This document shows, piece by piece, positions 11,480 to 23,774 of a stretch of DNA of 64,000 bases. The stretch is from Toxorhynchites rutilus septentrionalis (Eukaryota > Arthropoda > Insecta > Diptera > Culicidae), in assembly GCF_029784135.1 (NCBI RefSeq), contig NC_073745.1, forward strand, positions 60,513,218 to 60,577,217, read 5' to 3'. Under the pieces are notes generated by a model, which worked only from the letters and a program-made list of their open reading frames with translations, was not told the DNA's origin and did not search any database. The translations under genes were made by a program, and so were the position numbers. Numbering within the stretch: position 1 is the stretch's first letter; each line of letters opens with the position of its first letter.

Positions 11480-12434
11480 CCGTTTTGTCTCATATTCCGA
11501 ACAGTTTCTTATTTACTAATTTACTATACTTCAATGTTATAAATAATTGAGAAATAAAAGCCCAGGCATTCTTTGGGGCATAGGCTAGATTTTAACATCA
11601 TTTACAGGTATCGTTACAGCCTATAATTTATAATATTAAACATTTGCAAAAAAGTCAGTCAACAGTCAAAACCAAAGATAAAAGGTTAGCGGTAGCAAAT
11701 TCCGTAAAAAACAAGCATCGTTAATTGTTCAGTTTTTGTAGTTTTTTCAACTATTTTGTTTGTTGTTTTCATGTTAAGGGCTAGAAACGGTAAGAATCTA
11801 CAATAAATGGATGAAATAAATGATATTTCATACAGAAATCTTTATTAAACTTAGTGTTCGGAATATGAATCAAGTCAAATCGCATGATTCAAATTGCGAA
11901 CACTTCATTTTTGAATGTGAATTTACTGAACCTTAATGTTATGAATAATTTATTATTCAAAACTCTGACATTATTTAGGTTATAGACTTCATTTTAACGT
12001 CATTTACAGGTATCGATACCGATATAGCGCCCTTGGCCTCGAAACCATGTAAACTATAAGAAACAGATACAATCAATTATTATCAAAGCAAAATCCAACT
12101 TTTGCGAGCGTAAGATTTTTCCAAAAAAGACTAGCTAATTGCCTTTAATTTGGTATATCGATCATATGAATCGGTGCAGTAATTTGAAAGTTATGATATT
12201 TAAAAAAAATGCATTTTTGCTGTTCGGAATTTGAGACAAAAGTGTTCGGAATATGAGTCAGTGACAAAAACGGTGTTCGGAATTTGATACAAATGTGATT
12301 AGTGTAGTTTACAGTCTTTCACCATGAAAACATATTTGTAAATCAATTTTTTTTAATTTCGCGAAAAAGTACCGTTTTGAGTAACGAGACACCGTTCAAA
12401 TGCCATTCAGTGTTCGTAATTTGAGACAAAACGG
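11480..12434. mobile_element. MITE-like element, TIR CCGTTTTGTCTCA, TA target site
   Basis: The left end CCGTTTTGTCTCATATTC at 11480 is matched by its near reverse complement ending at 12434. Both are flanked by TA (478-479 of 11 kb, 435-436 of 12 kb). Inside, the core GTTCGGAAT(A/T)TGA recurs near 11860, 12230, 12246 and 12273, and a block with CATTTACAGGTATCG occurs twice about 410 bp apart, so part of the element is a diverged tandem duplication. No transposase is present. TA flanks and TIRs suggest a Tc1/mariner-type non-autonomous element. Confidence 0.65.
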
Positions 12435-13640
12435 TATTTCCATTTCAGTGTTTTCTGGAAATCACTTCTTTTTGCGTGTTGTGCACAGAGGCACAAGACA
12501 CATTGTATGGAGGCAGTGGCTCAAATGAATAGCCTATCACGAAACGATTTGAGAACATAGCAGAAGATCTGATTTAAAGTTTGTAAGTATGATCTGCTGA
12601 CACTGTATTTTATTCAGTTTCGATATTTCTGATACAATCAATTAGTTTTTTTTTGGTCATATTGATTAATAATAAGAATTGATTTGGCTTTTCCTAAGAA
12701 AAAAAAACGACAGGCACAGGCATCCATATCTTCAATGCATCGCGTAAAGTTGAGCAGACATTCGATGCATTGTTGGAAAAAATATCCGGTGCAGTAGCTG
12801 ATGGAGCTCTTGATTTTTTAAGTTTAATTTCGATTTCACTTTCCATATTTCATATTAATATTGACTTTTACCTTAGTAAAGAACGAAGGTGCTATTTTTG
12901 AGTGCCAAGCTTTTCTTGAAGATAAAAACGCACAGTATGGCCAAATTGCATCTTTCACTTGAAACCGGGCAAGAAATTCAAAAACGAGGAATATATAGCA
13001 GATCTGAACTATTTGGACTTAAGCCTGTCATGTAAATCGGTTCACAACTCAACTGGATAGGAAAAAAACGAAAGCAAACTCATGTTGTTCGAAAAACAAA
13101 CGGGAAACTATAATTTTCCCGTTTTCTGACACTGAGAATTTGAGAATTTCCAAAGTATCGTCAACTAGGAAACGTGTTGACGCACTCCAGGCGATGAAGG
13201 CTGATTTTTCTCGCAAATTTGGGAACATCGAAGAACATGAAAAAAATTCTATAAACTTTTTCTATTCCTTTCAGATTCCTTTATGAATACGTCCCTTAAA
13301 AATACAGATGGAACTCATTGAAATAGTGTGATTCCGAACTACGTGACAAATTCGTGAACTATGATCTTTTGGATTTCTTCTCTAAATAGCGCGATTTTCA
13401 GAGCTAAGAAAACATGCGCTTCTTATTGTTTCTTCATTTGAGTTCACATACATTTGTAAGAGACTGTTTTTCGTTATAAAACAAGTGAAATCGAAATCAA
13501 TGAGCAAAACAACTGATGATCGTTTGGCTCAATAAAGTTGTTTAGGTAATTTCAGCATTTAAATGCTGTAGTGAGCCATAGAAAGAACCGGCTAAATCCG
13601 TATATTTTACATTTTATCATGAATAGAAGTGAGAGAAAAA
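12435..13640. other. No recognised gene
   Basis: AT-rich DNA. A plus-strand reading around 12715-12800 and 12895-13010 shows short protein-like stretches (for example VEQTFDALLEKISGAVADG) separated by a possible intron ending TTACCTTAG near 12875. Stops follow quickly and no family was recognised. It could be a decayed gene or transposon piece. Confidence 0.25.
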
Positions 13641-14400
13641 TTATTGCGGCCCGCGGCTATGTTGAACAATTTGATGGGTATTAAATGAAAGGGATTGACT
13701 AGTAGAACACAGTTATTCCTGAGGAATACAAATCCAAAATGGCAGCCACCACAAAATGGCGGATTTCATATTTTTTCAAAAACAAACCCCATCAAAATGG
13801 ATATCAAGTGAAGTGACTTTACCAGTAGATCACAGTTATTTAGGAAAATTCAAATCCAAGATGGCCGCTGTAACAAAATAGCCAATTACTTTCTTACACG
13901 GTTTCATTCAACTTGACCTGTTTGTATGTCTGTAGGGTTGTCCCACATTAATAATTCCATTATCTTGAAAAATCCAATTTGGCCGCCGGTAAAAAATGGC
14001 TGAATGGCTTGACTTGGAGAACACACTACATTATGAACAACATTCAAAAAGGTGTATGAATTTTTTTCTAATCCCCTTAATATCGGTATCGAATGAAATG
14101 ATTTGACTAATAGCCGAGCCTGCCGACCTGCTACCAGAACAGTACATCATCAAAATATTCCGAAGAAAATTAGGTATGAAATAAAAATAAAAAAAAGGTT
14201 GAATGGTTTTATTGTAGAGAAGTATACTAATCATACAGATAATGTACTAGAAACAAGGAAATAAAAAAAACTTTTTAAGTTAAACGGTTTAATGTACTAA
14301 AAAAAATAATTAGGCAAGTAGCAATTATTAGTTATCACATCCCTTCCTTCAATTATCTAGGGCAATGATGAGACTAAAATAAAAACGTTGACGAGGATAT
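13640..14400. repeat. Tandem ~120-bp repeat with AAGATGGC motifs (older copy)
   Basis: Units contain ...GGTAT(C/T)AA(A)TGAA...TTGACTAGTAGAACAC and ...AATCC(A)AGATGGC(C/A)GC...AAAATGGCGGA. They are the same as the better preserved array at 36050-36620. The 3' side (14330-14390) also shares ATCTAGGGCAATGATGAGACTAAAAT with the arms of the 166-bp hairpin at 36971-37346, so this is a diverged second copy of the same composite repeat. Confidence 0.65.
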
Positions 14401-14499
14401 TTTTAATTTTAATATTCCAAAAGGAGTTTCAAAGATGACGATGAATGCCAAAAGTGCGCGCATGGATCTAAATAATACCCTAACCTTTCGATACGTCGA

Positions 14500-15075
14500 T
14501 TTGCAAAAAACAGGATTTGCATTTTCTGAACGTTAGACTTTTGAAAGGTAACCAAGAAGTGACAAAAAATATAGAATAGGCGGTTCGTGCAAAGGACAGA
14601 AAGGTGAAGAAGATGTTGGGGAGGTATTCGCACCTCGGAAAATAGGAATGCCACCAAGATTCGTGCAAAAGTCAAGGAAACGACCGATATTGGAGCCACA
14701 CAAAGTCAAAAAAGCCCCCAACCGTAAATTATCTTGTTTGGCAAGCAATCTGCACTTGATATAGGAAAGATTAATTTTTTATCATCACAGGCACAATTAA
14801 CAAGGAATTCTACCAGGGTGATTGTTTGCAATAACTGCTGCTGCTGCTTGTTGCCTTGCATCAAGAGCCACGATCCTTTGTTTACATCTTAATTGTATCA
14901 TGTCACTAGGATGAAATTTTGATGGAGTAATATGTGTGGTATTGACACCTTCTGGAAATAAGTAGGAGGTTAAAAATGCCACACAGTTCCAACAAGTCTG
15001 GACCTGAGCTTCCGGTAACGTAACTGAGGAGTCTGCACAAACTCTCAGGGCTGGAGTGAATTTATAAACCATATC
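14500..15075 (+). pseudogene. Heavily decayed Tc1-like (DD37E-type) transposase
   Basis: Scattered plus-strand stretches match the transposase order: VNYLVWQAICT (compare MVWQAICSCG in the copy at 446-1743), FIITGTINKEFYQGDCLQ (compare MTGTINGQVYLKECLQ), and near 15005-15065 NVTEESAQTLRAGVN, which resembles the C-terminal region of this family. Many stops and frameshifts lie between them, so it is an old relic. The catalytic Asp and Glu cannot be read. Confidence 0.6.
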
Positions 15076-16851
15076 CCGTACAAATAGTTACATTGGAAAT
15101 TTAAACGCACATGGTTGTTTTATTACATGTTTTGAATGCGCAGATTATTGCGTATAATGATCTTATTTGAAATGGTCTATGCACAATTATGGATACTTGG
15201 CTATACAACTTAACTTCGTCTCGATCATCAAACTAATTGATATCTGATTAAAAGAACCACGTTTTTTATTGGATTGTCAGTTAAAGGAAGAATAATTTCA
15301 AATTCTGTGTACAACGTTCCATTGGAAAAATATGGTTTCTAATTATTATTAGTACAAATCTGGATGAGCTAAAAACGTTACGTCATTGTGAACTACCCCA
15401 TGCTAGTCAGACAAAAATATAATCACTGGAATGCCTCAGGAAAATCGAGAAGCTTTATCCGTGCAGCCTTTGCGGTGCCGCGCCGTAAAAAGGGATGTTA
15501 GCACTGAATCGACCAGACACAAAACAGCACCAACATAGTCACAGCACACCCTGGTGCTGTTCTCTTCATCATCCACAATGATAATTCAATTTCCTATATT
15601 GAAAATTACTATAAAAGTTATTCTACTGCTCAAAAAGGTGTGATAAAGGTAATTGAGCGTGGAATCGGTATTAATGAAAAATGGTACCGTAGCTGCTTGA
15701 AAATAGCCTTTATTCCCTCCCGGAAAAAGATATAAATTACCGCCAATGATTTACACGCAGATTGCGAGAACACTTCTCGGGATTGACGAGAAAGATACCC
15801 AATAAAAATCCCATTACAACCAATATCAGTTTATCGCTTATCGCACATCGACCGTAATGAGCAATCGTCGCTGTTGCTGTTGATAATCACATACATGATC
15901 GTGTGAAAAAATGAGTTTTCTTTTTCTGTCCGTTCCTTGGCGAAATCGAAGGAGAGAAATTATGTAAAAATTTTCAATCACCACATAATCAAATGAGTCT
16001 CCTCTAGTGATGAGATTTTTTCCCACGCAGATGCCGTTATCAGAGGATTTCAATTACATATGGTGCTGGTGATGACAGATATGTGATTAGATGTCATTAC
16101 ATCTGATGATTCTGTTACGATGCTAGCCAACGAATTTATTCCTAAGCGTGTGTATTCGGTAATGGAAACTGAAGTAATAGCAAATATAAACTCGGAAACC
16201 CTTCTTGTACAGTGCATTATACATTATACAACACTCGTGAGAAATTATAATATTTTCTCCAATTCAATCATTTACATTGTCCGAAGTGTCCAAGATAAGT
16301 GTCGGATATTATTTTATAATGCTGTGGCTTGAAGCTACTAGGAATAGAAACGCTACTATTAATATTACTGGCTCGAAAAAAGTTGCATTACTTTCTCATG
16401 CCCAAAATAAGCGCAGCTGTCATCATTAGTGGAGAAAGTTTTGCTACTGGCAAGCGAAACCAAATCACATACAAAATTCTAGAGCGACATTTACTTTCTT
16501 GGTGACTAAATAAACGAAATAAACTCTTTCTGTTAATTTCAACAACCTCGAGAAGAGTACCATTGCTTCTTTATGATCAAGATTAGCGCAAATCCAAGGC
16601 AGTTTTGGGACTGGCACGCGAACCCAAATAACTTAAAACACTCCAGCACGACATTCAAGATGCTTGGTAATCCCCAAATAATTTTTCGGCGCACAACTTT
16701 AACGCCTGCTTCGCCTTTATGATGACGGAAAACGAACAATGTTAACTGCTTGGAAAAAAAACTCAATATTTGCTTCGGCAGAGATTCATTACTAATGCCC
16801 TAGCGCAAATATTTCTCTCTCGCTACCTCTCCTCCTTGTTTATATTTATCA
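15076..16851. other. No recognised gene; one dispersed repeat
   Basis: Mostly AT-rich DNA. The segment at 16555-16765 is the reverse complement of 34010-34270 (shared stretches such as TTGCGCTAATCTTGATCATAA and TTATTTGGGTTCGCGTGCCAG, each only approximate), so it is a dispersed repeat of unknown class. Nothing else is recognised. Confidence 0.35.
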
Positions 16852-18100
16852 CTAGCTGACCCGGCAAACTTCGTCCCGCCCAAAATTTGTTTTTTTGTTA
16901 TCAATACCTTCAACCATTCACGTTTTCTTAATATGAGCAAGTTCATAGGTCCAATCGCAGAGCTGTTCATTGATTGATCTTCTAATCGACCCCATGGAAT
17001 TTACCTTTTACTATAAAATTCCTAGTATTTCTAACAAAACTCATCATTATAATATCAGATTATTTTCAGACACAATTCTCGTTCAAGATTTTTTATTGGT
17101 ATAGATAGAAGAAGATGCGTTTGCGTTTCATCGTGCGTAGAACATATGGAAATTGAATTTTCCGAATTTTTCCTTTTTACTTCAGAGTTTTCCGAAAATT
17201 TTCAATTGTCATGTTAGGTTGGAATATTTTTAGTTGAAATATGTGTAATTTTGTTATGGGACCCCCTCTCCATTCCAGGAGAGGGAGGGGTGTCATACCA
17301 TCATAGAAACATTTCTCATACCCAAAAACCCTCACATCCCAAATAGCGTAGAGCCACCAGTCACCCCCCCCCCCCCACCCCCAGAGAGAGGAGAGGAGAG
17401 TCTATTCACCATGGGAACGTTTCGTGTCCTCTAAAACATTCGCATGACAAATTGGCTCCATTTGCTTGATTAGTTTTCGAATTATGCAGAAATTTGACTT
17501 TCATTTGTATGACAGCCCCACCTAAGAGAGGGGGGAGAATTAGCAAACAACCATAGAATAATTTATTGCACTCTAAAACCTCCACATGCAAAATTTGGTT
17601 CCATTTGCTTGATTTGCTCGAGTAATGCAGAAATTGGAGTTTCATTTGTATGGCAGCCCCCCGCTTGGATAGGGGGGTGGAGAGTCTAGCCACCATAGAA
17701 AAAATCATTGCACTCCAAAATCTCCATATGTCAAATTTCGTTTCATTTGCTCGATTAATTCCCAAGTAATGTGAAAATTTGTGTTTCATTTGTATGGCAG
17801 CCACCCCTTAGAGAGGGGGGGGTGGATAGTCTAACCACCGTAAAAACATTTATTGCACTCTAAACCCTTCACATGCAAAATTTGGTTTCATTTGCTTGAT
17901 TAATTCTCGAGTAATGCAGAAAATTGGGTTTCATTTTCATGGCAGCCCCCCTTAGAAAGGGGGGTTTAGAGTCTAACTATCATAGAAACATTTATTGCAT
18001 CCTAAAACCTCAATGTGCCTAATTTGGTTTCATTTGCTTGATTAATTCTCGAGTAATGCAGAAATTTGTGTTTCATTTGTATGGCAGCCGCCATCGGGCA
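16852..18100 (-). mobile_element. Helitron 3' portion with internal ~143-bp tandem array
   Basis: On the minus strand the piece ends ...CGGGTCAGCTAG at 16852 followed by a host T, the same 3' end as the Helitron at 229. Upstream (17240-18100) lie about six diverged units of ~143 bp marked by ATTTGTATGGCAGCCCC(CC)TTAGAGAGGGGG. Landmarks fall near 17508, 17648, 17792, 17937 and 18080. The unit switches to unrelated sequence near 18100, so the 5' end is lost. No protein is encoded. It is probably a non-autonomous Helitron carrying a minisatellite. Confidence 0.65.
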
Positions 18101-18174
18101 GTACGGCATACCCTCGATCGGGGCAATTTGCCCGCTTTTAGCCGGATAATATTCTCACGAGAGAAATAGCTTAT

Positions 18175-18405
18175 ATGTGAGAGATGCCAGATGTTTTTTT
18201 CAAATATCTCTGCATGACACGAATGAATGTCTTCAAATGTAATCCTAATGAACAGAGTAAGCAAACCATCACGATATTTCTCAATCATGTTCGGTAAATC
18301 ACACAAACAATTGTTTTCACATACTTTGAAATGACCTCAGTATATTTTCACGAAATTAAATATCTTCAAAACGAAAACATGTCTTCACATCTGGCATCTA
18401 TATTA
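18175..18405. repeat. Short inverted repeat pair (AGATGCCAGATGT)
   Basis: AGATGCCAGATGT near 18182 and its complement ACATCTGGCATCT near 18389 bracket about 200 bp, with weaker similarity outwards. It may be a small MITE or a chance arm pair; no target duplication was seen. Confidence 0.3.
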
Positions 18406-18739
18406 TGTGCTCAGAGAATGTAGGAAAAAAAGAGCGCGTACTGGAGAAATGCACGAAATGCATACTGGAAGAACACGCTCATCAGAGAAACGGTTTCTTC
18501 TCTTCGCTGGTGGGCATGAAGCGAATATATTGATGGAATCATTCATACAAACTGTTTCTCTGAGCTTTATAGTCTCTGAGAGAAACAGCTTGTGAACATA
18601 TTATACTTCTGCTGGGCCATTTAACACCGTATGATTAGAAAATATAGAATTTGGGCGCCTTGCAAAATACAATTCGTAGCACTTTTGTTATGCAGTATCT
18701 AATATACAGAACGATTGCAGATAACTGAGGGTTAACTAA

Positions 18740-19310
18740 TCTACGTACTGACGTAGTTGTTACCCTAATTTTTAAGAGCACGATCAAGATAAATCCATTC
18801 TCGCTTAGGGGGTGCGTATTACACACTTCTCCTATAATTTGGTCGCGTCCACAGCTCAATCTTAAACGAAAACATGTGATGACGCAAAACAAGGAAGAAC
18901 AACCGATGTTCATTGCTTTGATTGCAGAACGAGACTGAAAGTTTGCCTTTGCGAGATCCACTATTTATACTCTAGGCAAATATTCCCCTTGGACATGCGG
19001 ACGACATGGGTAGAGAAGCTCACAAATCAGAAGAAAAAATGTATGGGAAAATGGAAACGATTGTAGTTCTGATGAATTTTAAACATTTACACACCAGGGA
19101 ATTGTAATGTATAACATATCAAACAAATCTTAGGGAATTTCCGATTCGTTTGGTATGTAAATCGCCAAAATCCGTTCGCGGCAAAAATAGTTATTAACGT
19201 TAACTTGATCGTGATCTGTTTTTGGCACACTGAATGAAAGACGTGGTTCTACGTCAAAAAACAGGAAGTGGGTTATATCTATGGTATAACCGCAAGGGTG
19301 ACGTAGGACT
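18740..19310 (-). repeat. GACGTAG-palindrome repeat with TATA box (copy 1)
   Basis: The palindromic mark GACGTGGTTCTACGTC lies at 19240-19255. Inward on the minus strand come the block CAAGTTAACGTTAATAAC, then TTTCCATTTTCCCATACA, then a TATA box in GCCTAGAGTATAAATAG near 18975. The same order is seen at 33065 and 39277 on the plus strand. A variant palindrome, CTACGTACTGACGTAG, lies near 18740. A half-site, GTGACGTAGGACTA, at 19299-19311 starts the next repeat. No open reading frame of note. Confidence 0.55.
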
Positions 19311-20706
19311 AGCGTTGATTTAGAGATCATTTGTTTGAAGTTGAATCTAAATCCATCCTGAATGAATGGATAAATAAATATTTGGGTGACTTCAAAAACG
19401 AGAGCGTTACCGATAGGGGCCATGGATATTGGATTTGATAATGAAGAATATGAAACACATGACATTATGTAGTGAATATTTCCCCATATCGAAGAAATCA
19501 CTTTGATGAAACTGCATTATAAAATTATTTGTATACGAATGCCGCAATCGATAGGCGACTCTAATTTGCGCTGGGTTATTTCCTCGGAGGACTCGATTCC
19601 TCCTTTGAGCAATAATAATCTCTTTCTGGCAAAACGAAGTGGTATGAATCACATTATTCGAAAGATAAAATGAAGATGTTTTCTGCCAATTTTCTTCAAC
19701 CTCCAAACATCTCTTTCTCCCGTTTGTCGTTTTTGCGTTCGCTAATCCTTTCTCACAACACACATTTCTCACTTGAGAAATTGTTGAGTAAACATCGTTT
19801 ACCAGTGCGCGTAGAGCGGGAATTCCTCAAGATTCATTGCACCTCTAATAAATTGCCGAAAGACGTGGTCTTACATTGATCACACTTGATTGAAAAATCC
19901 AAAACGAAATGTATTTGGTCGCAGCATTATATGAGTAAGAAGCAAATGATTACTCGAATATTACATGATTTTGGCGATGTGAAAATTTTTCCGTTTTTCA
20001 TAACATCCAACATTGGATACGAAAATTATCTACTGATGGGGGAAAATAATAGAAGCTTTCCTGTCAATTGCGATTGATTGAAAAATCACAAAACCAAATG
20101 TATTTGGTTGCAGTGTTGTATGGATAGAAAACATTAAAATAAACTCTTTCGCATGAATGTATTTTTCAATTCCCAGGGGAACTGGTAGATTATTTTTCAG
20201 CAACGATGATAGCAACGAGGATTCCGCGCGTGTATGTGTGTGTGTCGGCTGCTCCGATGTTTCAAGCGGAACCGTGGCATCACTCTCCTCCTGATGGATT
20301 CCCTTCTGGCCTAAGGTGTACAAACAGGCTCTTGGTAACACCGTTCATCAGCGCTTTCATGATAAACGAAGTGACCTTCATCACAACAGCGACAACATGC
20401 TCCAGTCGCTGTTCAATTATAACTGAGTGGGTTTACGAGCGGTGCTCGCTTATATACCGATTGGTGATTTCAATAGCCTATTTTGAAACCAATTTTAAGG
20501 CTATTGAAACAAGTTTTTGGATGAAAAAGTAACAAGTATATGACGCGTAGACATTTTATCTTTCGAATGAAGTATTCATCATACCATTTCGTTCAGTTGT
20601 TTAAGAGCTATTAACGCTCAAAATCTCGGTCTCCGGCGTAACGCTTTCGTTTTCGAAACTTTGATTTTACACCCCGGTATAGAAATGAAAGACGTAGTCC
20701 TACGTC
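19300..20706 (-). repeat. GACGTAG-palindrome repeat with TATA promoter (copy 2)
   Basis: Bounded by the half-site at 19300 and the full palindrome GACGTAGTCCTACGTC at 20691-20706. On the minus strand, about 250 bp inside, an inverted pair (TTTCAATAGCC / GGCTATTGAAA) is followed by CCAAT and TATATAAGCGAGCAC near 20445, an arrangement like a strong core promoter. The transcript region that would follow (20430-20200) has no family signature. TGATTGAAAAATC plus an ATGTATTTGGT block occurs twice, at 19889 and 20076. Confidence 0.45.
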
Positions 20707-22190
20707 AAAACTACTTACCAAGTACCGAGGGTTGCAAAGAACGATCGCAAAGCATTGGTTTTTCAGCACAAATCCTTTCGTTTTGCGATTCAATCACTTC
20801 GTCTGCACGGACGAATACTTACATACTTACAGCCCATCTTTTTTCACACCCTCTTGAGCGCGATTGGCACGAATTTCCCATTCATACTCCCTTTGTGTGC
20901 GCGACTGTTACGGCTGTTGCGATGCCAGGATGTGGAGGGTGAAGCGATTGTGCTTCGGCATTGTGGCGGTATTCGTTGTTCCGCTATTATTGCGGCTTTG
21001 GGAAAATTTATTTCGGTCTTTTAATCGCATCGGTTACCGAAATAGGGAAATGTCATCGGAAACAGTGTATTGACTACAATTGTATGAAGTATTTGTCCCT
21101 GTTTAAAAAAATAAACCTCATTGCCTATTACTCTAACCTAATGAATAACATCATAGAATAAACATTCCAAACCAACAATCACTGTAAGTAACGACGAAAA
21201 ATTCGTTTAAGCCAACGTGGCTCGTTTAGCCACAAAATCCCTTGGAGTTGGTTCTTTGTTCGTGAATCGTGCGTACCTGGAACACGAAAAAGTTTATCTC
21301 AAGAAACGCAGTTCCGGAATTAAACCCAGAAACAACACTCACGTGTCCTTGTACTTCTTCACATCCAGGGGACTTAGCGAGGGTCGGGTGCTGGCGAACG
21401 CTTCCAGAAGATGTCGTTGACTAATCGTTATCTTTTCCGGAACATGCTGTGGGGTGGTACGATGAGAGAAACAAACATATTATCATTTAATCGGCCATCA
21501 AAAAAGACTTTGTGTTGCGGTGGGGTGTTCCGCTGTGTGCTACTTCCGGTCGGAAGTTTGCTCTTGTTCGCAGCGCAAAGTGTCGTTTGGACTCATCAAA
21601 AGCTCATACTGGGGTTAATAAGTGCCGTGTTAACGCTCAGTAGTGGGTAACATTGTACCTATCATTACCATAACCGCGTAAGCAGCGAAAAACGTTGACA
21701 CAAGTCAATTTCGTTTGCATCCCCCTGAAAATTAGGGCGAGTAAAAATGTGCAGGTTGATACTGTCGAGTGAGAATACTTTGACACGCAAGGATACTTTC
21801 AGTACTTATGTTTTCCATTATCCTCTAACGGAATTGTTTTTTGGTATCTTCGACAATTTTGTAAAATATTATTGTTGGCTTTGACCATTTTCCAAAATTC
21901 GCTCCACTGTCAGCATCAGCACCAAGAGTCGTACAGATGTGATTCGGAAAGGTTTGTTTCATTCATAAATTGTCGTATGCATGATATTGTTTGCAACAAG
22001 CTCATAGTGCCATGTCACATATACCCAGGGATGACATTTTCACTGAAGTGATACACCAGCGCGCGAGTTTCATGCTTACACTAAGGGTTGCCAATATTCC
22101 AGTTTAAACTGAATTCTTCCAGTTTTTTCTCGAACCAGTGATCCAGTTAAATCCAGTTTTTTTATATTATCCAGTTTTCTTCAGTTTTAC
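20707..22190. other. No recognised gene
   Basis: Mixed-composition DNA. Several 60-90-codon frames overlap on the plus strand at 20660-21430 but none has a recognisable domain. Near 22095-22190 the core ATCCAGTTTT is repeated irregularly. Nothing firm is seen. Confidence 0.3.
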
Positions 22191-22194
22191 CCAA

Positions 22195-22770
22195 ATTAGA
22201 GAGAGGGAGGAGTATCTAACCACCATAAAAACATTTATTGCACCATAAAACCTCCACATGCCAAATTTGGTTTCATTTGCTTCTCGTGTAATGCAGAAAT
22301 TTGTGTTTCATTTGTATGGCAGACCCCCCTTAAAGAGGGGGTGGAGAGTCTAACCATCTTAGAAACATTTATTGCACCCTAAAACCTTCACATGCCTAAC
22401 TTGGTTTCATTTGTTTGATTAATTGTCGTGTAATGCAGAAATTTGTATTCCATCTGTATGGCAGCTCCCCCTTAGAGAGGGGGAGGAGTATATAACCACC
22501 ATAAAAACATTTATTGCACCCTTAAACCTCCACATGCCAAATTTGGTTTCATTTGCTTAATTAGTTCCCGAGTAATGTAGAAATTTGTGTTTAATTTGTA
22601 TGGCATTTGTATGGCCCCTTAGAGAGGGGGGAGGGGTCTCAAACTATCACGAAAACCTTCCCCGGCCCCAAAAACCCCTACATACCAATTTTCATGTTGA
22701 TCAGTTAAGTAGTTTCCGAGTCCATAAGAATCAGATAGACAGACAGACAGAAATCCATGTTTATATATTA
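22195..22770 (-). mobile_element. Helitron 5' portion with ~142-bp array, cut by a mariner
   Basis: Four diverged units of the same family as 17240-18100 lie here (marks near 22311, 22456 and 22598). They are followed by ...GTTTCCGAGTCCATAAGAATCAG, a (GACA)n run and CCATGTTTATATATTA. In reverse complement this is the usual 5' end of these Helitrons, before the expected TC. The terminal bases are replaced by the mariner that starts at 22771, which inserted at a TA in the Helitron end. Confidence 0.55.
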
Positions 22771-23774
22771 GGCTGTCAAAAAAGTCCTGCGGTATTTCCG
22801 CGAGGTGTCGTTGTAAGCGCGTAGTTCTAGTTGTATTCATTGTATCGAGTCATACTATAGCTTGTTGGAAAGGTATTTTTGCGCGCTTTTATATAGTCCT
22901 TGACAGTGTTTTGTTTGGTTAAGTCGTTCGTGAGTTATAGTGTTTGCAGCAAAATAAAGCGAAAATCCGACATATTTTACAGTACTACTATGACAAAGGC
23001 AAAAATGCATCTCAAGCTGCCAATAAAATTTGTGCAGTTTATGGACCCGATACAGTTTCCATTTCCACCGCACAACGATGGTTTCAACGTTTTCGTTCTG
23101 GTGTAGAGGTCGTCGAAGTTGCGCCACGCTCCGGAAGGCCTGTCGTCGAAAATTGCGACAAAATCGCTGAATTAGCCGAGAAAGACCGGCATAGTAGCAG
23201 CCGTAGCATCGGCCAAGAGCTGGGGATAAGTCATCAAACCGTTATTAACCATTTTAAGGAGCTTGGATTCACAAAGAAGCTCAATGTATGGGTGCCACAC
23301 ACGTTGACACAAAAAAACATCTTTGACCGTATCGACGCATGTGAATCGCTGCTGAATCGCAACAAAATCGACCCGTTTCTGAAGCGGATGGTGACTGGCG
23401 ATGAAAAGTGGGTCACTTACGACAACGTTAAGCGCAAATGGTCGTGGTCGAAGCCCGCTGAAGCGGCTCAGACGGTGGCCAAGCCCTCATTAACGGCCAG
23501 GAAGGTTCTGCTGTGTGTTTGGTGGGATTGTCAAGGAATAATCTATTATGAGCTGCTTCCCTATGGCCAAACACTCAATTCGGACCTGTACTGCCAACAA
23601 CTGAACCGCTTGAAGGTAGCACTCATGAAGAAGAGGCCATCTTTGATAAACAGAGGCCGTATTGTCTTCCATCAGGACAACACCAGGCCACACACTTCTT
23701 CAATTCTCCTCGTTAAACTTGATAAACTCGTGTTCTTCAAGTCGTTAAACTTGATAAACTTCGTGTTCTGTTAA
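22771..23774 (+). mobile_element. mariner (DD34D-type) transposon, 3'-truncated
   Basis: The left terminal repeat GGCTGTCAAAAAAGTCC follows a TA at 22769-22770. The transposase runs to about 23700 and then stops matching. The right terminal repeat is absent: after HTSS the sequence turns into a 30-bp direct duplication (CGTTAAACTTGATAAAC at about 23709 and 23742) and then a LINE. This is a recent but broken copy. Confidence 0.85.
22944..23774 (+). pseudogene. mariner transposase, lacks start codon and C-terminus
   Basis: The frame reads QQNKAKIRHILQYYYD, then QRWFQRF and RSGRP (the two helix-turn-helix motifs and linker), WVPHTL, VTGDEKWVTY (first catalytic Asp), and IVFHQDNTRPH (second Asp). 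The third Asp (the SPDL region) and everything after it are lost, replaced by unrelated residues after position ~250. No ATG is present at the expected start; the codon there is TTG. It cannot be active. The near absence of internal stops shows that it broke recently. Confidence 0.88.

Noticed and set aside
12715..13010. Decayed gene with an intron
   Set aside because: Two short protein-like stretches are suggestive, but stops and lack of any recognisable family prevent a call.
17240..18100. CRISPR-like or simple satellite array
   Set aside because: The units are diverged, have no spacers and lie inside a Helitron. The genome is clearly eukaryotic.
20206..20532. A 108-codon plus-strand frame
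   Set aside because: It is antisense to the TATA-containing repeat, has no recognisable domain and no sister copy preserving the frame.
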